From Lolliginicoccus suaedae (lineage in GTDB: Bacteria; Actinomycetota; Actinomycetes; Mycobacteriales; Mycobacteriaceae), in assembly GCF_008312885.1 (NCBI RefSeq), contig NZ_VSSO01000002.1, forward strand, positions 483,846 through 547,845: a stretch of 64,000 nucleotides of DNA. The letters are read 5' to 3'. Made by a program: the position numbers and the translations under genes. Position 1 is the first letter of the stretch. Every line of letters begins with the position of its first letter. The notes beneath the pieces were generated by a model. It had not been told where the DNA came from. It was given only the letters and a program-made list of their open reading frames with translations, and searched no databases. This document shows, one piece after another, positions 1 through 9,171 of the stretch.

Positions 1-185
1 TCCCGGCCGGAACTGGCATTGCGCAGTACCGGGACATCCAGGTGCAGCCGACCGAGGAGGCGCGCGAGGCGGCATTCGCTGTCACCTCGTACGAGGACAC
101 CTACTTCAGCCCCGACGCGTTCGGGACGAGCTCTGGTGTCGCGGTTCCGCTCGATGACTTCGGCGGATTCCAGGACATGCGCTAG
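1..185 (+). CDS. rpoC: RNA polymerase beta' subunit, C-terminal end (partial)
   Basis: This is the last 60 codons of an open frame entering from the left edge (first complete codon at 3, stop TAG at 183-185). The translation begins [20 protein letters not shown] and ends [11 protein letters not shown]. This matches the conserved C-terminal tail of actinobacterial RpoC (PAGTG, PTEEAR, SYEDxYxSPD, PLDD). RpoC is the catalytic clamp subunit of RNA polymerase; this tail lies at the omega-binding end. It places the window immediately downstream of rpoBC, as is usual for actinobacteria, where the str operon follows at some distance. Only the end of the gene is present, so the catalytic motifs cannot be checked. 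Confidence 0.93.
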   Translation, partial: PAGTGIAQYRDIQVQPTEEAREAAFAVTSYEDTYFSPDAFGTSSGVAVPLDDFGGFQDMR

Positions 186-199
186 TAGCTAGGCATAAC

Positions 200-240
200 A
201 GCGATGCCCGCTCCCGGATCATCCGGGAGCGGGCATCGCT
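200..240. terminator. Perfect hairpin terminator after rpoC
   Basis: Bases 200-219 and 221-240 are exact reverse complements (20 bp; in practice a short loop around 217-223). The stem is GC-rich and begins 15 nt after the rpoC stop. There is no long T tract on either side, so it is a symmetric, probably bidirectional hairpin. It separates rpoC from the minus-strand thioesterase gene whose stop is at 297. Confidence 0.85.
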
Positions 241-296
241 GCGTTGTGGGGTAGGGGAGGGCAGTCGGCTTCGTCCGCCGCCGCGCGGGGGAACCT

Positions 297-1043
297 CTAG
301 TCGAGTGGCGCGACCCTGGCCTGGGCGCAGGTCTTGCCATCGACGGTGAACCAGCTGGTGAAGGCCTTCTCGTCCTGCCGGATCGCGAGCTGCACCTCGG
401 CGTCGGGGGGAATGGGCGCGAGGTACTCGATGGCGGTGCGGGTGGGCACAGCCTTGAGCTCGGGGCGGCGGTGGAGGATCTCCTCGATGGCCTGGAGGTA
501 GACGCTGTTGTTGACGTGGTCGAGGAGATCGATGTCGACGGCGCGGATGGGGAAGCTGGCGCGGGTGTCGTCCTCGAGGGGTGTCTCGGTTATCCAGGAG
601 CGCCATCGCAAGCGCTGGGTCTCCGCGGTGGCGCCGAGCAACTGCTCGAAGCAATCGGTGATGCGGGTGGGCATCCCGCTGGTGGGGCTGATGTTGATCC
701 AGAATCCCTCGGTCTCGATGAGGCCTCCGGCGGGGGTGGAGAGTCGCACACGCATGGCGCACCAGCGACTCGAGATTCCCGAGCACCAGCGCTCGACGGT
801 GACGGTGTCGGGGAACATGATGGGCTCGATGATGTCGATGACGGTGCGTCGGACGACCCAGAGGGGGTGCTCGCCGCGTGCCTCGACGTGGTCGAGATGA
901 TCGAAGCCGGCGTCCTGGAGGTAGCGCGCTATGCCGTCGCGGCGGAGCGTCCGGTGGCGGTCGACGTCGCCGGCGCGGACAGGCCAGGACGTGCGGAAGA
1001 CGTGGGGGCTGTCGGGGAGCGGGGCGAGGCGTGCGTCGAACAT
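297..1043 (-). CDS. Acyl-ACP thioesterase family protein (double hotdog)
   Basis: A 248-residue protein of the acyl-ACP thioesterase (FatA/FatB-like, PF01643) family, which hydrolyses acyl-ACP to free fatty acid. The N-terminal hotdog (about residues 12-140) has the family pattern VRAGDVDRHRTLRRDGIARY followed by LWVVRRTVIDI. The second hotdog (about 155-245) contains DIDLLDHVNNSVYLQAIEE, where the DxxxHVNN element carries the proposed catalytic Asn/His. Bacterial members are usually 240-260 residues, so it is complete. ATG at 1043 follows a GAGGA-like ribosome binding site on the minus strand. It is transcribed convergently to rpoC and lies 20 bp downstream of a SixA-like gene, perhaps as a two-gene unit. 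Substrate chain length cannot be read from the sequence. Confidence 0.85.
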   Translation of the reverse strand: MFDARLAPLPDSPHVFRTSWPVRAGDVDRHRTLRRDGIARYLQDAGFDHLDHVEARGEHPLWVVRRTVIDIIEPIMFPDTVTVERWCSGISSRWCAMRVRLSTPAGGLIETEGFWINISPTSGMPTRITDCFEQLLGATAETQRLRWRSWITETPLEDDTRASFPIRAVDIDLLDHVNNSVYLQAIEEILHRRPELKAVPTRTAIEYLAPIPPDAEVQLAIRQDEKAFTSWFTVDGKTCAQARVAPLD

Positions 1044-1066
1044 GGATTCCTCGGGGTCGTGCGGCT

Positions 1067-1564
1067 TCAGCGCGGGACGTGGAAAGTGACGAGGGTACAG
1101 GAACCGGGCGCGAGGTTGTCCCAGTCACGCTCGGTGGTGAGCACCGCGAGGGCGGATGTGGGGTACTTGGCGCGGATGCGCTCGGCTGCCTCGCCAGTGT
1201 CGTTGCTGGCGAGGGAGAGGGTGGTGTCGGGGATGCCGGGCCAGTGCCCGATGACGAGGAGGGTGCGGATGGCGGGCTCGACGAGCCCGATCTCCTCGAT
1301 GATGGATCGATCGTCGGCGCCGTAGAGCTCGGGAACGAAGGTGACGGGCGCATCGACATCGGTGGCGGCGAGGGTGTCGCGGGTGCGGCGCGCGGTCGAG
1401 CACAGCACGAGGTCGATGCGGGGAGCGTGCTCACGCAGCCAGTCACCGGCGAGGGTGGCCTCGCGCTCGCCGCGGTCGGCGAGGGGGCGGTCGTGGTCGC
1501 TTGTTGCCGGCGGGTAGGCGGATTTGCCGTGGCGCAGGAAGATCAAGGTGCGTCCGGTGTCCAT
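1067..1564 (-). CDS. SixA-type phosphohistidine phosphatase / histidine phosphatase family
   Basis: A 165-residue small histidine phosphatase. The catalytic RHG motif is in LIFLRHGKSAYP near the N-terminus, followed by DHDRPLADRGE, and the second catalytic histidine is in LLVIGHWPGI. This short one-domain layout is that of SixA-like phosphohistidine phosphatases rather than phosphoglycerate mutases. I start at the ATG at 1564, which puts RHG about ten residues in, as is usual. An in-frame TTG nine bases upstream (1573) is possible, but neither start has a clear Shine-Dalgarno. The gene is probably cotranscribed with the downstream thioesterase gene (23 bp gap). The substrate is unknown. Confidence 0.82.
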   Translation of the reverse strand: MDTGRTLIFLRHGKSAYPPATSDHDRPLADRGEREATLAGDWLREHAPRIDLVLCSTARRTRDTLAATDVDAPVTFVPELYGADDRSIIEEIGLVEPAIRTLLVIGHWPGIPDTTLSLASNDTGEAAERIRAKYPTSALAVLTTERDWDNLAPGSCTLVTFHVPR

Positions 1565-1573
1565 GGTGGGCAA

Positions 1574-1802
1574 CCGTAGTGCTGCTCATGGCTGGGGCGC
1601 GGGGGAGCGGCGCGGACGTGTCCGGATCGTGCTCAAACCGTTGGGGTGCTGGCTAGCGTGCGGGGAGGGCGGGCCGTGGCCTCCACCCATATTGTGAATT
1701 CTCAGGCAACACACAACAAAAAAAGAATCATGCATGCTTGCTTCTTTATCCGCGAGGTGTCACTCTTGTCTCACATAACTCGGCAGATCCGGAAGCGAGC
1801 CC
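1574..1802 (+). promoter_or_regulatory. AT-rich divergent intergenic region, probable promoter of the acyl-CoA operon
   Basis: This gap separates the minus-strand phosphatase gene from the plus-strand catabolic operon, so it must hold the promoters of both. Its centre (about 1690-1790) is conspicuously AT-rich for this genome. It contains TATTGT at 1690-1695, an A tract at 1718-1724, an 8-bp palindrome CATGCATG at 1729-1736 and a loose AAAGAA / TTCTTT dyad around it. The TetR repressor encoded at the end of the operon would be expected to bind a dyad in this stretch, but I cannot define the operator or a convincing -35. Confidence 0.35.
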
Positions 1803-2603
1803 ATGTCCGATCCCAACCGTCTTGTATCCCAGGTCGTTGACGACCTCGACGCCGAGGGCGACGCCCTCGAGTCCCTTGTCGCGAGCCTTCCTCCCGAGCA
1901 GTGGTCGAAGGCCACGCCTGCCGAGGGCTGGACCATCGCCCATCAGATCGGGCACCTCGCCTGGACCGATGCTGCCTCGATCAAGGCCGCCACCGATCCC
2001 GAGGCCTTCCAGCAACTCGTCACCGAGGCATGGAGCAACCCTACTGGCTTCGTCGACGAGGCCGCTGAGGAATGGGCGCGGATCCCGCCCGCCGAGCTGC
2101 TCGAGACCTGGCGCGCGGGCCGGAGCAAGCTCTCTGATGCCTTGCGCGCGGTCGAGCCAGGCACCAAGCTTCCCTGGTTCGGCCCACCGATGAGCCCGGT
2201 GTCCATGGCCAGCGCGCGCATCATGGAGACCTGGGCACATGGCCTCGACATCGCCGACACCATCGGCGCGGCACCGGAGCCCACCGCGCGCATCAAGCAC
2301 GTCGCCCACATCGGCGTCCGCGCCCGCGACTTCGCCTACGCCGTCAACCAGATCGCCCCGCCCGCCGAGCCCTTCCGCATCGAGCTGGCAGCGCCCGACG
2401 GCACAACCTGGACGTGGGGACCCGAGGACGCCGCGCAGCGGGTCACTGGTCCGGCGCTCGACTTCTGCTACCTCGTCACCCGCCGCCGCAACCTCGCCGA
2501 CCTCGGCCTGAGCGCCGAGGGCGAGGACGCGCGCCAGTGGCTCGGCATCGCCCAGGCATTCGCGGGGCCTCCCGGCAAGGGGCGACCGCCCGCCAACGGC
2601 TAG
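1803..2603 (+). CDS. TIGR03084-type DinB/maleylpyruvate-isomerase-like metal-binding protein
   Basis: A 266-residue protein with an N-terminal DinB-like four-helix domain of the mycothiol-dependent maleylpyruvate isomerase N-terminal type (about residues 10-150). The predicted metal ligands are the histidines in GWTIAHQIGHLAWTD and in ETWAHGLDIAD. The C-terminal part (about 170-260, FRIELAAPDGTTWTWG) matches the SCP2-like tail of the actinobacterial TIGR03084 family. It is the first gene of the operon, 49 bp before the AtuA-like gene; this pairing is recurrent in actinobacteria. The start ATG follows GGAAG. The biochemical role is not established; association with mycothiol chemistry is inferred from the fold only. 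Confidence 0.8.
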   Translation: MSDPNRLVSQVVDDLDAEGDALESLVASLPPEQWSKATPAEGWTIAHQIGHLAWTDAASIKAATDPEAFQQLVTEAWSNPTGFVDEAAEEWARIPPAELLETWRAGRSKLSDALRAVEPGTKLPWFGPPMSPVSMASARIMETWAHGLDIADTIGAAPEPTARIKHVAHIGVRARDFAYAVNQIAPPAEPFRIELAAPDGTTWTWGPEDAAQRVTGPALDFCYLVTRRRNLADLGLSAEGEDARQWLGIAQAFAGPPGKGRPPANG

Positions 2604-2652
2604 CAGACCACCTCCGATTCCCGTCGCACACCTGAAGCAACAAGGACACCTC

Positions 2653-4359
2653 ATGCCACAACCCACCATGATCCGGGTCGGAAACTGCTCCGGCTTCTAC
2701 GGCGACCGCATCTCCGCCATGCGCGAGATGCTCGAGGGCGGCGACCTCGATTACCTCACCGGCGATTACCTCGCTGAGCTCACCATGCTCATCCTTGGCC
2801 GCGACCGCATGAAGGATCCCAGCCTCGGCTACGCCAAGACTTTCCTCCGCCAGGTGGAGGACACCCTCGGGCTCGCGCTCGAGCAGGGCGTCAAGATCGT
2901 CACCAACGCTGGCGGGCTCAATCCAGCCGGTCTCGTCGACAAGATCCAGGAGTTCGCCAAGGCTCAGGGCCTCACCGCGCGCATCGCCCACGTCGAGGGC
3001 GATGACCTGCGCGAGCGGGCCGAGGAGCTCGGTCTCGGTACCCCCTTGACCGCCAACGCCTACCTCGGCGCCTTCGGCATCGCCGAATGCCTCAACGCCG
3101 GCGCGGACATCGTCGTCACCGGCCGCGTCACCGACGCCTCCGTCATCGTCGCCCCCGCCATCGCCGAGTTCGGCTGGGGCCGCACCGACTACGACCAGCT
3201 CGCCGGTGCCGTAGCCGCTGGGCACATCATCGAGTGCGGGACCCAGGCCACCGGCGGCAACTACTCCTTCTTCACCGAGATCCCTGACCTCGGCCGCCCC
3301 GGCTTCCCCATCGCCGAGATCCATGCCGATGGCAGCAGCGTCATCACCAAGCACGAGGGCACCGGGGGAGAGGTCAGTGTTGGCACCGTCACCGCGCAAC
3401 TGCTCTACGAGATCTCCGGCCCTCGCTACGCCGGTCCCGACGTGACCACCCGCATGGACAGCATCGAGCTCTCGCAGGAGGGTCCCGATCGGGTCCGCGT
3501 CAGCGGTGTCACCGGCGAGGCCCCGCCGCCGGACCTCAAGGTCTCGCTGAACACCCTCGGTGGCTTCCGCAACCAGATGGAGTTCATCGTCACCGGCCTC
3601 GACCGCGAGAAGAAGGTCGAGCTCGCCAAGTCCCAGCTCGAGTCCTGGCTGACCAAGCGCCCCACCGAGCTTCGCTGGGAGTACTCCGGAACCGCGAAGG
3701 ACGATGCCGAGACCGAGGAGCAAGCCACCTCGCTGCTGCGCTGCATCGTCAAGGATCCAGACCCGAAGGTCGTGGGTCGGCCATTCACCAGCGTCGCCGT
3801 AGAGCTCGCGCTCGCCAGCTACGCCGGCTTCACCTTCACCTCCCCGCCCGCCAGCGCCCAGCCGTACGGACTGTTCACCCCCGGCTACGTCCCGCAGGAC
3901 AAGGTTCCGCACATCGCGGTCCTGCCCGACGGCACCCGTGTCGACATCCCCGCGCCGGAGCAGGCGAAGGCCCTCGCTGACGCGGATGGGCCCGCCCTGC
4001 CCGAGCCCATCGAGCCCGGCCAGACCCGCTCCGTGCCGCTCGGCCTCGTCGCGGGCGCGCGCAGTGGCGACAAGGGTGGCAGCGCCAACATCGGCGTCTG
4101 GGCCCGCAGCGACGAGGCCTGGGCCTGGCTCGCCCACGCACTCACCGTCGAAGAGCTCAAGCGGCTCCTGCCCGAGGCCAAGGACCTCGAGGTCAAGCGC
4201 TACGTGCTGCCCAGGCTCCGGGCCGTGAACTTCGTCATCGAAGGCATCCTCGGCCAGGGCGTCGCCTCGCAGGCGCGCTTCGACCCGCAGGCCAAGGGCC
4301 TCGGCGAATGGCTCCGCTCCCGCCACATGGACATCCCCGTCTCCCTCCTCCCCGCATGA
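2653..4359 (+). CDS. AtuA family protein (acyclic terpene utilisation, DUF1446)
   Basis: A 568-residue two-part protein. Residues about 4-450 form the AtuA core (PF07287; IRVGNCSGFYGDR at the start, VTNAGGLNPAGL near residue 90, VVTGRVTDASV near 155). Residues about 465-565 form the small AtuA-like ferredoxin-fold domain with the hallmark GARSGDKGGSANIGVWAR. The length agrees with mycobacterial homologues (Rv0976c-like) encoded beside accA2/accD2-type carboxylase genes. In Pseudomonas AtuA is needed for citronellol/geraniol catabolism, but its reaction is unresolved. Here it lies in a run of acyl-CoA enzymes whose start and stop codons nearly touch, so it likely handles a branched or isoprenoid acyl-CoA intermediate. 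Confidence 0.88.
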   Translation: MPQPTMIRVGNCSGFYGDRISAMREMLEGGDLDYLTGDYLAELTMLILGRDRMKDPSLGYAKTFLRQVEDTLGLALEQGVKIVTNAGGLNPAGLVDKIQEFAKAQGLTARIAHVEGDDLRERAEELGLGTPLTANAYLGAFGIAECLNAGADIVVTGRVTDASVIVAPAIAEFGWGRTDYDQLAGAVAAGHIIECGTQATGGNYSFFTEIPDLGRPGFPIAEIHADGSSVITKHEGTGGEVSVGTVTAQLLYEISGPRYAGPDVTTRMDSIELSQEGPDRVRVSGVTGEAPPPDLKVSLNTLGGFRNQMEFIVTGLDREKKVELAKSQLESWLTKRPTELRWEYSGTAKDDAETEEQATSLLRCIVKDPDPKVVGRPFTSVAVELALASYAGFTFTSPPASAQPYGLFTPGYVPQDKVPHIAVLPDGTRVDIPAPEQAKALADADGPALPEPIEPGQTRSVPLGLVAGARSGDKGGSANIGVWARSDEAWAWLAHALTVEELKRLLPEAKDLEVKRYVLPRLRAVNFVIEGILGQGVASQARFDPQAKGLGEWLRSRHMDIPVSLLPA

Positions 4360-4385
4360 CCACACCCCCGGAAGGGAACCCCAGC

Positions 4386-5555
4386 ATGACCTCTGCAGGA
4401 ACATGGCCGCCCCGCGCACTGTGGGAGAGCCCCGAACGACTCGAGCTCCGCAAGACGGTGCGCCGCTTCGCCGAGCAGCACATCCTCCCGTACCAGGAGC
4501 AGTGGGAGCGCGATGGCGAGCTGCCGCGCGAGCTCCACAAGAAGGCCGGTGACATCGGCCTGCTCGGTGCTGGCTTCCCCGAGGAGGTCGGCGGCGGCGG
4601 GGGCAACCTCATCGACGCCATGATCGTCGCCGAGGAGATCTGCTACGCCGGTGCTCCCGGTGGCCTGCTCGCCTCCCTGTTCACCCACGGCATCGCCCTG
4701 CCACACATGGCCACCGCTGGCGATCCCGACCACATCGCCAAGTGGGTCCGCCCGACCCTCGACGGTGACCTCATCGGATCGCTGGCCATCACCGAGCCCG
4801 GTGGCGGCTCCGATGTCGCGAGCATGCGCACCACCGCCCGCCGGGAGGGCGACGAGTTCGTCATCAACGGCTCCAAGACCTTCATCACCTCCGCGGTGCG
4901 CGCCGACTTCGTCGTCACCGTCTGCCGCACCGGGGAGAAGGGCCAGCTGTCGCTGATCGTCGTCGAGAAGGGCACCCCGGGATTCACCGTGGCGCGCAAG
5001 CTCGACAAGATGGGCTGGCTGTGCTCCGACACCGCTGAGCTGCACTACGACGAGGTGCGCGTGCCCGCCGCCAACCTCATCGGCGAGGAGCACAGCGGAT
5101 TCCAGCAGCTCGCCCAGGGCTTCGTCACCGAGCGGGCCGCACTTGCCGTCCAGGGCTACGCCAGCGCCCAGCGCTGCCTCGACCTGTCGGTGCAATGGTG
5201 CCGCGACCGCGAGACCTTCGGCCGCCCGCTCATCAGCCGCCAGACCGTGCAGGCCACCCTCTCCGAGATGGCCCGCAAGATCGACGTGGCCCGCGTCTAC
5301 AGCCGCCAGCTCATCGAGCGCTTCACCTTCGGCGACGGCGACCTGATCGCTGAGATGTGCTTCGCGAAGAACACCGCGGTGGAGACCGGCGAATGGGTCG
5401 CCAACCAGGCGGTGCAGCTCTTCGGCGGCATGGGCTACATGCGGGAGAGCGAAGTAGAACGGCAATACCGAGACATGCGCCTCCTCGGCATCGGGGGCGG
5501 CACCAACGAGATCCTTACCGGCCTGGCCGCGAAGCGATTGGGGTTCAAGGCATGA
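4386..5555 (+). CDS. Acyl-CoA dehydrogenase (FadE13-like)
   Basis: A 389-residue flavin-dependent acyl-CoA dehydrogenase that introduces the alpha-beta double bond. It shows the family landmarks: LAITEPGGGSDVASM (FAD/substrate motif), GSKTFITSA, RETFGRPLISRQ, and QLFGGMGYMRE with GIGGGTNEI near the C-terminus. The MCAD-type catalytic Glu position is Gly in GIGGGTNEI. The Glu in GFVTERAALA aligns with the catalytic base of isovaleryl-CoA dehydrogenase, suggesting a branched-chain-type enzyme. I chose ATG 4386 because GGAAGGG lies 9 nt upstream. An in-frame ATG at 4356 would overlap the previous stop (ATGA) and is also possible. Its stop overlaps the carboxylase beta start by four bases. Confidence 0.88.
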   Translation: MTSAGTWPPRALWESPERLELRKTVRRFAEQHILPYQEQWERDGELPRELHKKAGDIGLLGAGFPEEVGGGGGNLIDAMIVAEEICYAGAPGGLLASLFTHGIALPHMATAGDPDHIAKWVRPTLDGDLIGSLAITEPGGGSDVASMRTTARREGDEFVINGSKTFITSAVRADFVVTVCRTGEKGQLSLIVVEKGTPGFTVARKLDKMGWLCSDTAELHYDEVRVPAANLIGEEHSGFQQLAQGFVTERAALAVQGYASAQRCLDLSVQWCRDRETFGRPLISRQTVQATLSEMARKIDVARVYSRQLIERFTFGDGDLIAEMCFAKNTAVETGEWVANQAVQLFGGMGYMRESEVERQYRDMRLLGIGGGTNEILTGLAAKRLGFKA

Positions 5556-7150
5556 CCACACTGAAATCCACCCTCGACACCTCCTCCGAGGAGTTCGCTG
5601 GCGCCCGCGAGGCAATGCTGGCCAAGCTCCAGGAGGTCGAGGCCGAGTACGACAAGGCCCTCTCCGGCGGCGGCGAGGACAAGATGGCGCGCCACCGCAA
5701 GCGTGGCAAGCTCACCGCCCGCGAGCGCATCGAGCTGCTCATCGACCCGGATTCCGCGTTCCTCGAGCTGTGCCCGCTCGCGGCCTGGGGCAGTGACTTC
5801 CATGTCGGTGCGAGCCTCGTCATTGGCATCGGTGTCGTCAGCGGCGTCGAGTGCCTCATCGTCGCCAACGACCCCACCGTCAAGGGCGGCACCTCCAACC
5901 CGTGGACGCTCAAGAAGTCGTTCCGCGCCAACGAGGTCGCTTTCCAGAACCGACTTCCCGTCATCTCCCTCGTCGAGTCCGGCGGAGCCGACCTGCCCAC
6001 GCAGAAGGAAGTATTCATCCCCGGCGGCAAGATGTTCCGGGATCTCACCCGCGCCTCGGCGGCGGGCATCCCCACCATCTCGCTGGTGTTCGGCAACTCC
6101 ACCGCCGGTGGCGCCTACATCCCCGGCATGTCCGACCACGTGGTGATGATCAAGGAGCAGTCGAAGGTCTTCCTCGGCGGCCCGCCCCTGGTGAAGATGG
6201 CCACCGGCGAGGAATCCGACGACGAGTCCCTCGGCGGCGCCGACATGCACGCCCGCGTCTCCGGCCTCGCCGACTACTACGCCATCGACGAGCCCGACGC
6301 CATCCGCATCGGCCGCGACATCGTCTCCCGCCTCAACTGGCACAAGAAGGGCCCGGAGCCGCGCGCCGACTACGCCGACCCGCTCTTTGACTCCGAGGAC
6401 CTGCTCGGCGTGGTGCCGAGCGACCTGAAGATCCCCTTCGACCCGCGCGAGGTCATCGCCCGCGTCGTCGACGGCTCCGAGTTCGACGAGTTCAAGCCCC
6501 TCTACGGCACGTCGCTGGTCACCGGCTGGGCGCAGCTGCACGGCTACCCCGTCGGCATCCTCGCCAACGCCCGCGGCATCCTGTTCAGCGAGGAATCGCA
6601 GAAGGCGACGCAGTTCATCCAGCTCGCCAACCGGGCCAACACCCCGCTGCTGTTCCTCCACAACACCACCGGCTACATGGTCGGCAAGGAGTACGAGCAG
6701 AACGGCATCATCAAGCACGGCTCGATGATGATCAATGCCGTCTCCAACTCGAAGGTCCCGCACATCTCGCTGCTCATGGGAGCCTCCTACGGCGCTGGCC
6801 ACTACGGCATGTGCGGCCGCGCCTACGACCCCCGCTTCCTGTTCGCCTGGCCGAGCGCCAAGTCCGCCGTGATGGGCGCCCAGCAGCTCGCGGGCGTCAT
6901 CTCGCTGGTCATGCGGGCGGGTGCCGAGGCCAAGGGCAAGCCGTTCGACGAGGAGTTCGACAAGAACATGCGTGCCATGGTCGAGGCGCAGATCGAGGCG
7001 GAGTCGCTGCCGATGTTCCTCTCCGGCCGGCTCTTCGACGACGGCGTGATCGACCCGCGCGATACCCGCACCATCCTGGGCCTCTGCCTCTCCGCGATCC
7101 ACACCGAAGCGGTCGAGGGCACGGACAACTTCGGCGTCTTCCGGATGTGA
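5552..7150 (+). CDS. Acyl-CoA carboxylase beta (carboxyltransferase) subunit, AccD2-like
   Basis: A 532-residue carboxyltransferase subunit that transfers CO2 from carboxybiotin to an acyl-CoA. Both crotonase-fold halves are complete. The N half (about 60-290) has KMARHRKRGKLTARERIELL, SGGADLPTQ and NSTAGGAYIPGMSD. The C half (about 300-525) has LFLHNTTGYMVG and GASYGAGHYGMCGRAYDP, the oxyanion-hole and CoA-pocket segments. Overall similarity is to the methylcrotonyl/branched acyl-CoA class (AccD2 type) rather than the AccD4-6 acetyl/propionyl/long-chain class. The ATG at 5552 overlaps the preceding stop in ATGA, so the two genes are translationally coupled. Its partner alpha subunit follows 10 bp downstream. 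Confidence 0.9.
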   Translation: MTTLKSTLDTSSEEFAGAREAMLAKLQEVEAEYDKALSGGGEDKMARHRKRGKLTARERIELLIDPDSAFLELCPLAAWGSDFHVGASLVIGIGVVSGVECLIVANDPTVKGGTSNPWTLKKSFRANEVAFQNRLPVISLVESGGADLPTQKEVFIPGGKMFRDLTRASAAGIPTISLVFGNSTAGGAYIPGMSDHVVMIKEQSKVFLGGPPLVKMATGEESDDESLGGADMHARVSGLADYYAIDEPDAIRIGRDIVSRLNWHKKGPEPRADYADPLFDSEDLLGVVPSDLKIPFDPREVIARVVDGSEFDEFKPLYGTSLVTGWAQLHGYPVGILANARGILFSEESQKATQFIQLANRANTPLLFLHNTTGYMVGKEYEQNGIIKHGSMMINAVSNSKVPHISLLMGASYGAGHYGMCGRAYDPRFLFAWPSAKSAVMGAQQLAGVISLVMRAGAEAKGKPFDEEFDKNMRAMVEAQIEAESLPMFLSGRLFDDGVIDPRDTRTILGLCLSAIHTEAVEGTDNFGVFRM

Positions 7151-7160
7151 GTGGACCGAC

Positions 7161-9167
7161 ATGAACGCTCAGACAGGAACAAGCATGCAAGCCATCACCA
7201 ATGTCCTCGTGGCCAACCGCGGGGAGATCGCCCGCCGCGTCTTCGCCACCTGCCGCCGCGCCGGAATCGGCACCGTAGCGGTCTTCTCCGACGCCGACGC
7301 CCAGGCACCGCACGTTCTCGAGGCTGACGCCGCCGTGCACCTGCCCGGCAACACCCCCGGCGAGACCTACCTGCGCGCCGACAAGATCATCGAGGCCGCT
7401 CACGCAGCCGGAGCGGACGCCATCCACCCCGGCTACGGCTTCCTCTCCGAGAACGCCGACTTCGCGCGCGCCGTCATCGACGCCGGGCTCATCTGGATCG
7501 GCCCGCCCGTAAAGGCCATCGAGCTCATGGGCTCCAAGGTCGAGTCCAAGCGCATGATGGACGACGCCGGCGTGCCCGTGCTCAAGAAGCTCGATCCCGC
7601 CACCGTCACCGAGGCCGAGCTGCCCGTGCTCATCAAGGCATCCGCGGGCGGCGGCGGGCGCGGCATGCGCATCGTGCGCAAGCTCTCGGACCTCAACGAC
7701 CAGATCGAGGCCGCCCAGCGCGAGGCCGGATCCGCCTTCGGCGATCCCACCGTGTTCTGCGAGCGCTACCTCGAGACCGGTCGCCACATCGAGGTGCAGG
7801 TCATGGCCGACCAGCACGGCGAGGTGTGGTCAGTGGGGGAGCGCGAATGCTCCATCCAGCGCCGCCACCAGAAGGTCGTCGAGGAGGCCCCCTCGCCGCT
7901 CGTCGAGAAGATCGATGGCATGCGTGACCGGCTCTTCGAGGCCGCCCAGCTCGCCGCGAAGGCCATCGACTACGTCGGAGCCGGGACCGTCGAGTTCCTC
8001 GCGGACGAATCAGGCCACTTCTTCTTCCTGGAGATGAACACCCGCCTGCAGGTCGAGCATCCCGTCACCGAGAACACCACCGGGCTCGACCTCGTGCAGA
8101 TGCAGCTCGACGTCGCCGCCGGCGCGCCCCTGCCCGCCGAGCAGCCGGCGATGCGCGGGCACTCCATCGAGGTGCGCCTCTACGCCGAGGATCCCGCGCA
8201 GGAGTGGCAGCCGCAGTCCGGCACTGTCCACCACATCGATGTCCCCGGCACCCGCAATGCCTTCGAGGTGCTCACCGAGACCGGTGTGCGGCTCGATTCC
8301 GGCGTGGTGGACGGCTCGGTGGTCAGCGTGTTCTACGACCCGATGCTGGCCAAGGTCATCTCCTTCGCTCCCACGCGCTACCAGGCCGCGCAGGTCCTGG
8401 CAGCGGGCCTGGCCGGGATGCGCCTGCATGGCCTCGTCACCAACCGCGACCTGCTGGTCAACATCCTGCGGCACCCGGCCTTCCTCGCCGGTGACACCGA
8501 CACGGCATTCTTCGACAAGCACGGGCTCGACACCCTCTCCACGCCCATCGCCTCCACGGAGGCCGTGACGCTCTCGGCGATCGCCGCTGGACTCGCCGAT
8601 GCCGAGCTCGCTCGCGCCGGGGCAAAGGTCCAGCCGCGCATCCCGTCGGGCTGGCGGAACATGCCGTCCCAGCCGCAGCGCCGCGACTACGAGCACGGCG
8701 AGGAGACCCACGAGGTCGAGTACCGGTTCTCCCGCAACGGAGTCCTCGTGCCCGGCCATGAGGGCATCGCCGTCGTCAGCACCTCCCCGGACGTCGTGGT
8801 CATCGACGTCGCTGGGGTGCGCCGCCGGTTCACCATCGCTCGCTACGGGACGATGCGGTGCGTCGATTCCCCGCTCGGGCATGCCACCTTCACCGCCAAG
8901 CCACGGTTCATCGACCCGTCCGCGGCGGTTGCGGCAGGCTCGCTGCTCGCGCCCATGCCGGGCTCGGTCATCCGGGTCGCGGCGTCGGTCGGTGACACCG
9001 TCACCGCGGGCCAGCCGATCCTCTGGCTCGAGGCCATGAAGATGGAGCACACCATCGCTGCCCCGGTCGATGGCGTGGTCACCGAGCTCAATGTCCAAGC
9101 AGGCCAGCAAGTCGACGTCGGCACCATCCTGGCCGTCGTCAGCGACGAAACCCCCGAAAGCGAGTAG
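7161..9167 (+). CDS. Biotin-dependent acyl-CoA carboxylase alpha subunit (biotin carboxylase + BCCP), AccA2-like
   Basis: A 668-residue subunit that carboxylates its own biotin. The biotin carboxylase N-domain starts at LVANRGEIARRVFATCRRAG. The ATP-grasp domain (about 115-320) has the glycine-rich loop ASAGGGGRGMR, RHIEVQV, and EMNTRLQVEHPVTE with the metal/ATP ligands. A BT-like linker follows, then the biotinyl domain (about 590-665). The biotin lysine is Lys627 in LEAMKMEH (codon 9039-9041). Start ATG 7161 is kept, but ATG 7185 with AGGA 7 nt upstream is equally credible and would remove eight residues. It pairs with the beta subunit immediately upstream. The likely substrate is a 3-methylcrotonyl-like or geranyl-like acyl-CoA; this is inferred from the AtuA and dehydrogenase neighbours. 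Confidence 0.91.
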   Translation: MNAQTGTSMQAITNVLVANRGEIARRVFATCRRAGIGTVAVFSDADAQAPHVLEADAAVHLPGNTPGETYLRADKIIEAAHAAGADAIHPGYGFLSENADFARAVIDAGLIWIGPPVKAIELMGSKVESKRMMDDAGVPVLKKLDPATVTEAELPVLIKASAGGGGRGMRIVRKLSDLNDQIEAAQREAGSAFGDPTVFCERYLETGRHIEVQVMADQHGEVWSVGERECSIQRRHQKVVEEAPSPLVEKIDGMRDRLFEAAQLAAKAIDYVGAGTVEFLADESGHFFFLEMNTRLQVEHPVTENTTGLDLVQMQLDVAAGAPLPAEQPAMRGHSIEVRLYAEDPAQEWQPQSGTVHHIDVPGTRNAFEVLTETGVRLDSGVVDGSVVSVFYDPMLAKVISFAPTRYQAAQVLAAGLAGMRLHGLVTNRDLLVNILRHPAFLAGDTDTAFFDKHGLDTLSTPIASTEAVTLSAIAAGLADAELARAGAKVQPRIPSGWRNMPSQPQRRDYEHGEETHEVEYRFSRNGVLVPGHEGIAVVSTSPDVVVIDVAGVRRRFTIARYGTMRCVDSPLGHATFTAKPRFIDPSAAVAAGSLLAPMPGSVIRVAASVGDTVTAGQPILWLEAMKMEHTIAAPVDGVVTELNVQAGQQVDVGTILAVVSDETPESE

Positions 9168-9171
9168 AACA

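Noticed and set aside
471-1325. Plus-strand frames opposite the thioesterase and SixA genes
   Set aside because: They are shadows of well-supported minus-strand genes with clear family motifs.
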